Shown here: positions 15,072 through 21,314 of the stretch, piece by piece
Numbering within the stretch: the first letter of the stretch is position 1
How the letters are laid out: each line of letters opens with the position of its first letter
NCBI GenBank assembly: GCA_029862285.1
Contig: JAOTXR010000001.1
Coordinates: 1 to 21,314, forward strand
Direction: 5' to 3'
Length of the DNA stretch: 21,314 nucleotides
Source of the DNA: Gammaproteobacteria bacterium
GTDB taxonomy: Bacteria > Pseudomonadota > Gammaproteobacteria > Steroidobacterales > JABDKV01
Translations under genes and position numbers: made by a program
The notes under the pieces: generated by a model
What the model was told of the DNA's origin: nothing
Seen by the model: only the letters and a program-made list of their open reading frames with translations
Databases searched by the model: none

Positions 15072-16054
15072 TAGAAGTAGCGACGTCTGACGCGCTTTTG
15101 CTTGCGGGTACGGACCAGGTAACGCGCGAACTTCAACTGCAAATTGCGTTCCAGGTAGCCGTAACCCATAAGGGCAAGGTCGGAGCCTGTGCCCGCCCAG
15201 CGTGTCGGAATCGATTCCAGTTCGGTTTCGAGGTCTGCGTGGCTGTACCTCATGACTTCCAGGCGCTCTGGACCGATCCATTCGAGGTAACGCCTGGCCC
15301 AGCGCTGTCTCGCCATTCCGGCAAAAGTTTCTTTCCATTTTTCCAGCGGAGCCTGGCTTAGCGAGGAGTATTCCCTGGTGCCGGATGGATCGCCCATTCG
15401 GCCTGCAAGCTGGATCGAGGCGAATTGCTCGCTAAGCTGTTCTGCAACCGGCAAGTCCAGGTAAGCGAGCAGTTCATCGATGGTTTCGTCAGGGGCTTTG
15501 AGCAGGGATTCGTATTGAATCGCTTTTATTCTGTCGGGGTAATCCCGTGCGGCACATGTCATGTTGTCGAGCCCATCGTAGAGATCGACAGCCGACTTGA
15601 AAAGGTTCCACCGGCCTTTGCCGAAAGTCTCAATTATGGATGCCGCGCATGCCAGTGGGTTGCGCCACAGGAAAATAATGCGGCTTTGTGGGAAGGCGCG
15701 CAGCAGTTCGTCCAGGACCAGGTTATTGCGGGGCGTTTTTTCAAGATAGTATCGACGCTCCGGGGGGCTGACGTCGGCAAACAACCGGACTGCCAACTCG
15801 CCGACGCGCCGATAGTATGCGTCCTCTCCGCCTTCCAGATGACTGCAAAATTCACTGATGGCCGCTGCGGCTGTCGTGTGTGCGTATTCGCTGAACACGC
15901 TGCCTTGGCGCATGGCGTAGAGCTGTGGCAGCAGCAGCCAGGACTCCGGGCTGGTATGAACGTCCGGGTGCGCCGCGAGGATACGCTGCAGAAGCGTCGA
16001 ACCTGATCGCGGCAGTGAGATCAGAAAGACGATGTTTTGATCCGTCCAGGTCAC
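15071..16054 (-). CDS. Sulfotransferase (Sulfotransfer_3-like)
   Basis: The 327-residue protein begins almost at once with VFLISLPRSGSTLLQRIL (9-26), the canonical 5'-phosphosulfate-binding loop, followed by HPDVHTSPESWLL. LEKTPRNN (104-111) and RIIFLWRNPLACAASI (125-140), with Arg131 and Ser139, form the 3'-phosphate-binding part. Length and layout match bacterial PAPS sulfotransferases of the Sulfotransfer_3 group. The C-terminal tail is strongly basic (RTRKQKRVRRR), perhaps for contact with membrane or acidic glycan. Its ATG overlaps the flippase stop by 4 bases and its stop overlaps the glycosyltransferase start by 1. It therefore acts within the coupled operon, most likely sulfating the lipid-linked oligosaccharide before it is flipped. 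Confidence 0.92.
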   Translation of the reverse strand: MTWTDQNIVFLISLPRSGSTLLQRILAAHPDVHTSPESWLLLPQLYAMRQGSVFSEYAHTTAAAAISEFCSHLEGGEDAYYRRVGELAVRLFADVSPPERRYYLEKTPRNNLVLDELLRAFPQSRIIFLWRNPLACAASIIETFGKGRWNLFKSAVDLYDGLDNMTCAARDYPDRIKAIQYESLLKAPDETIDELLAYLDLPVAEQLSEQFASIQLAGRMGDPSGTREYSSLSQAPLEKWKETFAGMARQRWARRYLEWIGPERLEVMRYSHADLETELESIPTRWAGTGSDLALMGYGYLERNLQLKFARYLVRTRKQKRVRRRYF

Positions 16055-17436
16055 TTTGGATTATTTGCCAGGTTCGCGGCTTGCTGCCTGACCAGTCGCA
16101 CTAACTCCATGAAACCGGCGGGCCTGATGTAGGTCTTTAGGCCAAGAATTGCCTTGCTGTGCCAACAAAGTAATGCATTGTACATGACCAACCCGAGGCT
16201 GGCAGCAAACGCTGCGCCCTCTGCACCGTACCTGGGAACCAGCACAATACTGGCAGCAACGCTGATGAACGCCGCACTCGCAGCTGATTTGAGTACGTGG
16301 CGCTCGTGTCCTGACATTGCCAACGCTACCGTGGCCGATCCGGACAAGACATTTATCAGCAAGCCTGCGGACAGAATAACCAGGGTTGCGTGGGCATCAC
16401 CGTAGGGCCTGCCGAACAGGAATGTCAGGATTTCCGTTCCGCCCAGTGCGAATACCAGGAACAGCAGAATTGCCGGCAACGATATCAGTGCAACGGATGC
16501 GCTCATGACCCGGGAAAGTCGCGTGTGTTCGTCGGCGCTGTAGAGGCTCGCCACGGTGGGTTGGATCACATTGTTGGCTACCAGCAACGGCATGGAGGTG
16601 ATCATTGCCAGACGCATGGCTGTGCCGAAATTCGCGATCTCCACTTCCGGTTGGGTGGCACCGAGTATCCAGATGGGTGCCTGGGCCATCGCCAGGGCGA
16701 GTGCCTGGCTGATGAATAGGGGCAGCGAGGAGTGGAGTATTCTCGGATAGGCTATTGATTCGTCCCCACTGTAATGAATCACCCGGCGCAGCAGTAACAG
16801 ACCGGTGCCGGCAAATACGATCAGCGCAATTGCGGCCGCGAGAAAAAACACCTCGCCAATGGTGAAACCGGTTCCGTCCAGCCAGATCACTGTGAGCGCG
16901 CCGGCCAGCAGTATGTTTGGCAGGATGCGTTGCCCCAGTGCCGCCATCCTGTAATCGTGCAGGCCGCGAAATGACTCCGCGGTCAGGCTGCGCAGTGCGC
17001 TGGCGCCAAGCCAGATGCTCAATGCCAGAAGATAGTGTCCGATATCGGACTTGGGAAAAGCGGCGTCTACGAGTTCCCGCCCGGCACCGGTGTTTAGCAT
17101 TAAAGCGACGATGCCCCCCAGCACGGCGACGAGCAGCAGGGCCTTGCCGATCGTGTCTCGGGCCCGCCGCGGCTGGTTTAGCGTCATCGCCTCAGCAGTC
17201 AATCGCACGACGCTGCGGTTCAATCCAATCTGAATCAGTCCCGATCCGGTTATGACCAGGCTGAAGGCGAGAAAATACAAACCGACCTCTGCCGGCGCGA
17301 GGATGCGTGTTAACAACGCAGTGACCACGAGACCGGCGAAGGCATTGACAACGAAACCGCCCAATACCCATGCGCCGCCACTGAGTAGACGTTTTTTCAG
17401 ATTGAGCCGACCCGGGTGCTTGGGAGCTATTGTCAT
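16051..17436 (-). CDS. Wzx-type oligosaccharide flippase (MOP superfamily)
   Basis: The product is a 461-residue polytopic membrane protein with roughly 12-14 hydrophobic segments. It opens with KKRLLSGGAWVLGGFVVNAFAG-type sequence (first segment about 18-42) and then LTRILAPAEVGLYFLAFSL, the pattern of Polysacc_synt/Wzx flippases. Arg/Asn residues in NRSVVRLTAEA also fit. The family moves undecaprenyl-linked repeat units from the cytoplasmic to the periplasmic face, where a Wzy polymerase acts; no polymerase is seen in this window. It is the first gene of the minus-strand operon and overlaps the next gene by 4 bases. The promoter candidate at 17495-17522 would give a leader of about 50 bases. 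The Shine-Dalgarno match before the ATG is weak (CGGAA). Confidence 0.92.
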   Translation of the reverse strand: MTIAPKHPGRLNLKKRLLSGGAWVLGGFVVNAFAGLVVTALLTRILAPAEVGLYFLAFSLVITGSGLIQIGLNRSVVRLTAEAMTLNQPRRARDTIGKALLLVAVLGGIVALMLNTGAGRELVDAAFPKSDIGHYLLALSIWLGASALRSLTAESFRGLHDYRMAALGQRILPNILLAGALTVIWLDGTGFTIGEVFFLAAAIALIVFAGTGLLLLRRVIHYSGDESIAYPRILHSSLPLFISQALALAMAQAPIWILGATQPEVEIANFGTAMRLAMITSMPLLVANNVIQPTVASLYSADEHTRLSRVMSASVALISLPAILLFLVFALGGTEILTFLFGRPYGDAHATLVILSAGLLINVLSGSATVALAMSGHERHVLKSAASAAFISVAASIVLVPRYGAEGAAFAASLGLVMYNALLCWHSKAILGLKTYIRPAGFMELVRLVRQQAANLANNPK

Positions 17437-17493
17437 GTTCTGGCGCTGTATTCCGTGTTTGTTTTCGGAGGACCCAAGGCTGCCAGGAATAGT

Positions 17494-17520
17494 GATTCTA
17501 TTGGGCTGGCAAATAGAATC
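17494..17520. repeat. Perfect 9-bp inverted repeat in the divergent promoter region
   Basis: GATTCTATT (17494-17502) and AATAGAATC (17512-17520) are exact reverse complements separated by 9 bases, so centres lie 18 bp apart. The repeat overlaps both boxes of the minus-strand promoter candidate and ends 9 bases before the plus-strand -35 box. This is a typical place for a dimeric repressor or activator; which regulator is unknown. Confidence 0.65.
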
Positions 17521-17522
17521 AA
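17495..17522 (-). promoter_or_regulatory. Sigma70-type promoter candidate for the flippase operon
   Basis: On the minus strand TTGATT (17522-17517) and TAGAAT (17500-17495) are separated by 16 bp; each matches the consensus in four or five of six positions. Transcription would begin near 17488, about 50 bases before the flippase ATG. Both boxes lie within or at the edge of the 9-bp dyad. Confidence 0.5.
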
Positions 17523-17529
17523 AGAACCA

Positions 17530-17559
17530 TTGACAGTAGCGTAATACCGGTAGTTTATC
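17530..17559 (+). promoter_or_regulatory. Sigma70-type promoter candidate for the miaB operon
   Basis: A perfect TTGACA at 17530-17535 is followed 18 bp later by TTTATC (17554-17559), a weak -10 box with three matches. If used, it leaves a leader of nearly 200 bases before miaB that contains two hairpins. A closer promoter cannot be excluded. Confidence 0.4.
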
Positions 17560-17626
17560 GTGATTAGACCGCCGGCCGCGTAAATTTCATGTACACCAAG
17601 TTAAGTAAAGAGCGTAATCGTCAGGG

Positions 17627-17658
17627 CCGTGCCGCGGGCTGCGACCTCGGGGGCACGG
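17627..17658 (+). other. Leader hairpin upstream of miaB (distal)
   Basis: CCGTGCC (17627-17633) and GGCACGG (17652-17658) are perfect reverse complements around an 18-base GC-rich loop. No T-tract follows. It could fold in the miaB mRNA leader; nothing shows a function. Confidence 0.35.
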
Positions 17659-17712
17659 TCGTCTTGCAGGCACACGCAGCCCCGAAAAGCCGATTTATTT
17701 CCCCGAGGGGCG

Positions 17713-17731
17713 CAGTTCCCGCTGGGGACTG
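17713..17731 (+). other. Leader hairpin upstream of miaB (proximal)
   Basis: CAGTTCCC-GCT-GGGGACTG forms eight pairs including one G.U, with a 3-base loop, ending 30 bases before the miaB ATG. It is preceded by CCCCGAGGGG (17701-17710). It is not followed by T residues, so attenuation is doubtful. Confidence 0.35.
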
Positions 17732-17761
17732 TCGCCGATTACCAGTAGAATAGGCGCCCTC

Positions 17762-19108
17762 ATGAGCGGCAAGCTGCATATCAAAACCTTCGGGTGCCAG
17801 ATGAACGAGTACGATTCGGCCAAGATGGCCGACGTGCTGCGTGAGTCCCATGGCCTGACCATCACCGACGATCCGGCCCAGGCCGACGTGCTGTTGCTCA
17901 ACACCTGCTCCATACGCGAAAAGGCCCAGGAGAAAGTTTTCTCTCTGCTGGGAAGGTGGAAGCAATTCAAAGTCGACCGTCCCGGCACGGTCATTGGCGT
18001 TGGCGGTTGTGTTGCCAGCCAGGAGAGCGAAGCGATCACCCGGCGCGCACCCTGTGTCGATCTGGTATTCGGGCCACAGACGCTGCATCGCCTGCCGCAA
18101 ATGATCGAGGCGAACCGCGACCATGGACGGCCCGTGGTTGACGTGAGCTTTCCTGAGATCGAAAAGTTCGATCATCTGCCCAGGCCACGCGCCGAGGGAC
18201 CAACGGCGTTTGTGTCGATCATGGAAGGTTGTAGCAAGTACTGCACATTTTGTGTTGTGCCTTATACCCGTGGCGAGGAATTCAGCCGGCCGTTCGACGA
18301 CGTCATCGCCGAGATCGTTCGCCTGGCGGAGCAGGGCACTCGCGAAGTAAATCTGTTGGGTCAAAACGTCAATGCCTATCGTGGCCCGATGCACGATGGC
18401 ACCATTATTGATCTGGGTACGCTCATACACTATGTCGCAGCGATCGACGGTATCGAGCGTATTCGCTTTACCACATCGCATCCGGTGGAGTTTTCCGACA
18501 GCCTGGTCGAGGCTTACGCCGCGGTGGGCAAGTTGGCCAATTATTTGCACCTGCCGGTGCAAAGTGGCTCCGACCGAATACTGTCGCTGATGAAACGCGG
18601 TCACACGGCATTGGAGTACAAGCAAAAAATTCGGCGGCTGCGCGAGGTGCGCCCGGACATCAGTATCTCGTCGGATTTCATTGTCGGTTTTCCCGGCGAG
18701 ACGGATGAGGATTTCGCGGCGACGATGAACCTGATCGCCGAAATTGGATTCGATCAGTCCTTCAGTTTTATTTACAGCCGCCGGCCGGGCACCCCCGCTG
18801 CGGGATTGCCGGATGAAGTTCCTCACGAAGTCAAACAGCAGCGCCTGCAGCTGTTGCAGGCACGTATCAATCAACAGGCTGCTGAAATTAGTCGCGGTAT
18901 GGTCGGCAGCAAACAACTGGTGTTAGTCGAACGCGTGTCGAAGAAGAGCCAGCAACAGCTCGCCGGCAGAACCGAAAATAACCGTTGGGTCAATTTTGAC
19001 GGCGATCATTCGCTGATCGGTGAATTCGCGACGGTTGTAATTACCGAGGCGCTGTCCCATTCGTTGCGCGGGCAGCTGCTGGAACCGGCGCAACGCGCCA
19101 CCGCCTAG
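17762..19108 (+). CDS. miaB: MiaB, tRNA-2-methylthio-N6-dimethylallyladenosine synthase
   Basis: The 448-residue radical SAM enzyme adds the 2-methylthio group to N6-isopentenyladenosine at position 37 of tRNAs that read UNN codons. The N-terminal UPF0004 domain has the three cluster-binding cysteines Cys12 ([12 protein letters not shown]), Cys49 ([11 protein letters not shown]) and Cys83 (VGGCVA). The radical SAM cluster CSKYCTFC supplies Cys157, Cys161 and Cys164. The C-terminal 65 residues form the TRAM RNA-binding domain. Its length is close to E. coli MiaB (474), and all key residues are present. The ATG gives the conserved N-terminus; its Shine-Dalgarno is poor (AGG at 17752-17754 region). 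It leads the miaB-ybeZ-ybeY-corC group, with ybeZ beginning 16 bases after its stop. Confidence 0.97.
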   Translation: MSGKLHIKTFGCQMNEYDSAKMADVLRESHGLTITDDPAQADVLLLNTCSIREKAQEKVFSLLGRWKQFKVDRPGTVIGVGGCVASQESEAITRRAPCVDLVFGPQTLHRLPQMIEANRDHGRPVVDVSFPEIEKFDHLPRPRAEGPTAFVSIMEGCSKYCTFCVVPYTRGEEFSRPFDDVIAEIVRLAEQGTREVNLLGQNVNAYRGPMHDGTIIDLGTLIHYVAAIDGIERIRFTTSHPVEFSDSLVEAYAAVGKLANYLHLPVQSGSDRILSLMKRGHTALEYKQKIRRLREVRPDISISSDFIVGFPGETDEDFAATMNLIAEIGFDQSFSFIYSRRPGTPAAGLPDEVPHEVKQQRLQLLQARINQQAAEISRGMVGSKQLVLVERVSKKSQQQLAGRTENNRWVNFDGDHSLIGEFATVVITEALSHSLRGQLLEPAQRATA

Positions 19109-19124
19109 AGGTCGATTAACCGCC

Positions 19125-20093
19125 TTGCCAGACACCATTACTCAGCAATTTGATCTCGAACCCATCGACAATGAGCGATTGGCCAATCTCTGCGGTCAGC
19201 TCGACGAACATCTGCGCCAGGTGGAACAGCGCCTCGATGTGCAGATCAGCAATCGCGGTAATCACTTCCGTGTAATAGGTCAGCCGCAGGCCGCCAGCGC
19301 CGGTCGCGAGGTGCTTTGTGAGTTGTTTGGGCTAACCGAAAAAGAAACCCTGACACCGCAAATGGTGCACCTGTCATTGCAGCATCTCGGCATGGATGGC
19401 GTCAGCGAGAGCGATGAGCAACTGCTGATAAAAACGCGTCGCACGTTGATTCGGGTGCGTGGCGGGAACCAGCAGGATTACGTCAGCAACATACGCGGTA
19501 AAGACCTGACTTTCGGTATCGGCCCGGCCGGTACCGGTAAGACTTACCTGGCGGTCGGTTGCGCCGTTGATGCACTGGAACGCGAAACGGTGCGTCGCAT
19601 CGTACTGGTGCGCCCGGCCGTGGAAGCTGGCGAGCGGCTGGGGTTCTTACCAGGTGATCTCACCCAAAAAGTCGATCCCTACCTGCGGCCCATTTACGAT
19701 GCGCTCTATGAGATGCTGGGTTTCGATCGAGTTGCACGTTTTATAGATCGCAACATAATCGAAGTCGCACCGCTGGCGTATATGCGTGGCCGTACATTGA
19801 ACGAGTCCTTCGTGATACTCGACGAAGCGCAGAACACGACGATCGAACAGATGAAGATGTTCCTCACCCGCATTGGTTTTGGTTCCAAAGCGGTAGTTAC
19901 CGGCGATATTACGCAGACAGACCTGCCGGGTCACCGGGAGTCGGGCTTACGTGACGCGATAAAGGTGCTCGCCGATGTCAAGGGCGTGCACTTTACCCAC
20001 TTCAATGCACGCGATGTCGTGCGCCATCCGCTGGTCAAGCGCATTGTGGATGCTTATGAGAAACGCGGCGACAGGAAAAATCGTGATACATGA
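19125..20093 (+). CDS. ybeZ: PhoH-family ATPase (YbeZ)
   Basis: This 322-residue cytosolic ATPase has an N-terminal KH-like region (about 15-110), then the PhoH domain with Walker A GPAGTGKT (133-140) and Walker B FVILDEAQ (229-236). LVRPAVEAGERLGFLPGD (161-178) and GDITQTDLP (260-268) are family hallmarks. YbeZ works with YbeY in RNA metabolism and ribosome quality control; the exact reaction is still unsettled. The start is a TTG with AGAGG at 19107-19111 a little far away (13 bases). No ATG upstream in frame fits the family length. Its TGA overlaps the ybeY ATG by 4 bases, so the two are translationally coupled. Confidence 0.95.
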   Translation: MPDTITQQFDLEPIDNERLANLCGQLDEHLRQVEQRLDVQISNRGNHFRVIGQPQAASAGREVLCELFGLTEKETLTPQMVHLSLQHLGMDGVSESDEQLLIKTRRTLIRVRGGNQQDYVSNIRGKDLTFGIGPAGTGKTYLAVGCAVDALERETVRRIVLVRPAVEAGERLGFLPGDLTQKVDPYLRPIYDALYEMLGFDRVARFIDRNIIEVAPLAYMRGRTLNESFVILDEAQNTTIEQMKMFLTRIGFGSKAVVTGDITQTDLPGHRESGLRDAIKVLADVKGVHFTHFNARDVVRHPLVKRIVDAYEKRGDRKNRDT

Positions 20094-20569
20094 GTGAATC
20101 CGTCGACGTGCAGTACGCGTCAGCCGTGCCAGAACTACCGAACGCAGATGCCATCAGACAATGGTCTGCGGCGGCGCTGTCCGGGACCAACCAGGACGCA
20201 GAATTGACCGTGCGCATTGTGGATGAACCGGAAATTGCGCATCTGAACCAAACCTACCGCGACAAAGTCGGACCCACCAATGTGCTCGCCTTTCCCGCCG
20301 ATGCTCCGCCGGAAGCCGGGCTGAAGCTGCTGGGCGATGTGGTCATTTGTGCCCCGGTGGTTGTCGCAGAAGCACAGACCCAGGGCAAGCCCGCCGATGC
20401 GCACTGGGCCCACCTGGTAGTGCACGGAATCCTGCATTTACAGGGCTTTGACCACCAAAATGAACCACAGGCGGCCGAAATGGAGACCTGTGAGGTGGAC
20501 ATCCTCGCTCGTCTGGGCTATTCCAATCCCTACGAGGCCGGCGATCCGGCCGCAAAGCCCGGAGGATAA
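20090..20569 (+). CDS. ybeY: YbeY endoribonuclease / rRNA maturation factor
   Basis: The 159-residue protein is a UPF0054 metalloprotein involved in 16S rRNA 3'-end maturation and 70S quality control. The zinc-binding motif H-x3-H-x5-H is intact in HGILHLQGFDH (His112, His116, His122). YRDKVGPTNVLAFP (56-69) is the conserved RxxxxxTDVLSF-type block, here with Asn for the usual Asp. LGDVVICAPVV (81-91) follows as in the family. The length is typical (E. coli 155). The ATG sits within the ATGA overlap with ybeZ. The stop (20567-20569) lies inside the region that also carries the ribosome-binding site of corC. Confidence 0.96.
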   Translation: MSESVDVQYASAVPELPNADAIRQWSAAALSGTNQDAELTVRIVDEPEIAHLNQTYRDKVGPTNVLAFPADAPPEAGLKLLGDVVICAPVVVAEAQTQGKPADAHWAHLVVHGILHLQGFDHQNEPQAAEMETCEVDILARLGYSNPYEAGDPAAKPGG

Positions 20570-20576
20570 TCCCTCC
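20561..20576 (+). promoter_or_regulatory. Ribosome-binding site of corC inside a small hairpin
   Basis: GGAGG (20561-20565) is a perfect Shine-Dalgarno but is 14 bases from the corC ATG, and it can pair with CCTCC (20572-20576) across ATAATC. The ybeY stop codon lies in the loop. Ribosomes finishing ybeY would open the hairpin, which suggests coupled translation; folding would otherwise hide the site. Confidence 0.4.
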
Positions 20577-20579
20577 CCG

Positions 20580-21314
20580 ATGACAGACGACCACCCTCCG
20601 AGTAGCAACGGTTCCGCAGCCCCCAACTGGTTACGCAGATTGCTGCACCAGCTGGCAGGGGAACCTCGGGACCGCGATGAGCTGCTAGAGCTTCTGCGAG
20701 AAGCTCAGAAACGCGACCTCTTCGATCAGGATGCGCAGCGCATGCTGGAAGGCGTCCTGCATGTGGCCGAATCACAGGTGCGCGACATCATGGTACCGCG
20801 TGCCCACATGGTCGTGGTCGAACGTGATGCCGAACCCAGTGACTTGCTGCAAACCATAGTGGAATCCGGTCATTCGCGATTTCCGGTTGTGGGCGAAAAC
20901 CGCGATGAAGTTGCCGGCATACTGCTGGCAAAAGACCTGCTGCGGTTTTTTGCCGAAAACGGTCAGGCGCGTTTCGATATTCGCGAATGTTTGCGGCCGG
21001 CGGTATTCATTCCTGAGAGCAAGCGCCTTAATGTGTTGCTAAAAGAGTTTCGCGCCAACCGTAATCACATGGCTGTAGTCGTCGACGAGTACGGTGGCGT
21101 ATCCGGACTCATAACGATCGAAGATGTCATCGAACAGATAGTCGGTGATATTGATGACGAACACGACATCGTCGAAGATGTCTATATCCAGCGCGAAGGG
21201 GATTCACGTTTCCGGGTGCGCGCGCTCACCCGCATCGAGGACTTTAATGATTACTTCGACTGTGAGTTGAGCGATGAGGAATACGACACCATCGGCGGCC
21301 TGATCATGCACGAA
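20580..21314 (+). CDS. corC: CorC/HlyC-family CBS-domain protein (YbeX), 3' end outside window
   Basis: The frame starts at ATG 20580 and is open for 245 codons to the window edge. VRDIMVPRAHMVVVE (67-81) and HSRFPVVGE (98-106) belong to the first CBS domain, and HMAVVVDEYGGVSGLITIEDVIEQIVGDI (163-191; key DEYGG..GL.T.ED) to the second. The CorC_HlyC transporter-associated domain begins near 200 and is cut off; about 40-50 residues are probably missing. There are no membrane segments. YbeX has been linked to magnesium/cobalt efflux and, more recently, to ribosome metabolism alongside YbeY. Position after ybeY is the conserved order, and lnt often follows. Confidence 0.95.
   Translation, partial: MTDDHPPSSNGSAAPNWLRRLLHQLAGEPRDRDELLELLREAQKRDLFDQDAQRMLEGVLHVAESQVRDIMVPRAHMVVVERDAEPSDLLQTIVESGHSRFPVVGENRDEVAGILLAKDLLRFFAENGQARFDIRECLRPAVFIPESKRLNVLLKEFRANRNHMAVVVDEYGGVSGLITIEDVIEQIVGDIDDEHDIVEDVYIQREGDSRFRVRALTRIEDFNDYFDCELSDEEYDTIGGLIMHE

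Larger units (their letters stand above)
17437..17761. other. Divergent intergenic spacer between flippase and miaB
   Basis: This 325-base region separates the polysaccharide island from the housekeeping block. It holds divergent promoter candidates, a perfect 9-bp dyad and two hairpins close to miaB (17627-17658 and 17713-17731). A 54-codon ORF (17589-17753, starting [10 protein letters not shown]) ends 8 bases before miaB; it lacks a ribosome-binding site and a recognisable family, so it is not called a gene. No tRNA or other RNA gene was recognised. Confidence 0.7.

Noticed and set aside
15072..15338. N-terminal extension of the glycosyltransferase frame by 89 residues
   Set aside because: It lies wholly within the sulfotransferase gene, is arginine/proline-rich and unlike GT4 proteins. 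The ATG at 15071 starts directly before the conserved KILFAHS strand.
17621..18916. 431-residue minus-strand open frame across miaB
   Set aside because: It is antisense to miaB, whose cysteine motifs and TRAM domain are unmistakable; the frame has no family-like pattern.
1..21314. CRISPR arrays, insertion sequences, integrase genes or tRNA attachment sites
   Set aside because: No regularly spaced repeats, transposase or integrase motifs, or tRNA-like sequence were seen at the island/core boundary or elsewhere.

Overview
The window looks like chromosomal DNA of a gammaproteobacterium of moderately high GC. It joins a surface-polysaccharide island (about 1-17436) to a conserved housekeeping block (17762 to the right edge). 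The housekeeping block reads miaB - phoH-type ATPase (ybeZ) - ybeY - corC/ybeX, the gene order known from E. coli and many other Gammaproteobacteria. The wealth of PAPS-type sulfotransferases hints at a marine or saline bacterium, but that is inference only.

Left arm, all plus strand (1-13170). Two sulfotransferases open the arm, the first cut by the window edge. A Tat-exported lipoprotein with a right-handed beta-helix overlaps the second. After a 234-base gap holding a candidate promoter and a repeated 13-mer come three tightly packed genes (3130-6346): two tandem paralogues with a LamG/concanavalin-like appearance, of no family I can name, and a divergent PhoD-like metallophosphoesterase. 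Next are a 1194-residue secreted protein (FG-GAP/VCBS repeats, ASPIC/UnbV domain, repeated W-rich modules, C-terminal DUF1566), a small secreted protein that is a free-standing copy of that DUF1566 module, a lipoprotein resembling clan GH-A glycosidases, and a membrane-anchored SAM methyltransferase.

Right arm, all minus strand (17436 down to 13198). It encodes a Wzx-type flippase, a sulfotransferase, a GT4 glycosyltransferase and a second, more divergent sulfotransferase-like protein. Successive genes overlap by 1-4 bases, so this is a translationally coupled operon. It converges on the methyltransferase gene with only 27 bases between stop codons, across a hairpin.

The simplest reading is a locus that builds, sulfates, possibly methylates and exports a cell-surface glycan, with a set of exported or lipid-anchored proteins that may bind, trim or display it. 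The least explained part is the block 3130-10537. The 325-base divergent spacer between flippase and miaB carries back-to-back promoter candidates around a perfect 9-bp dyad and marks the island/core boundary.
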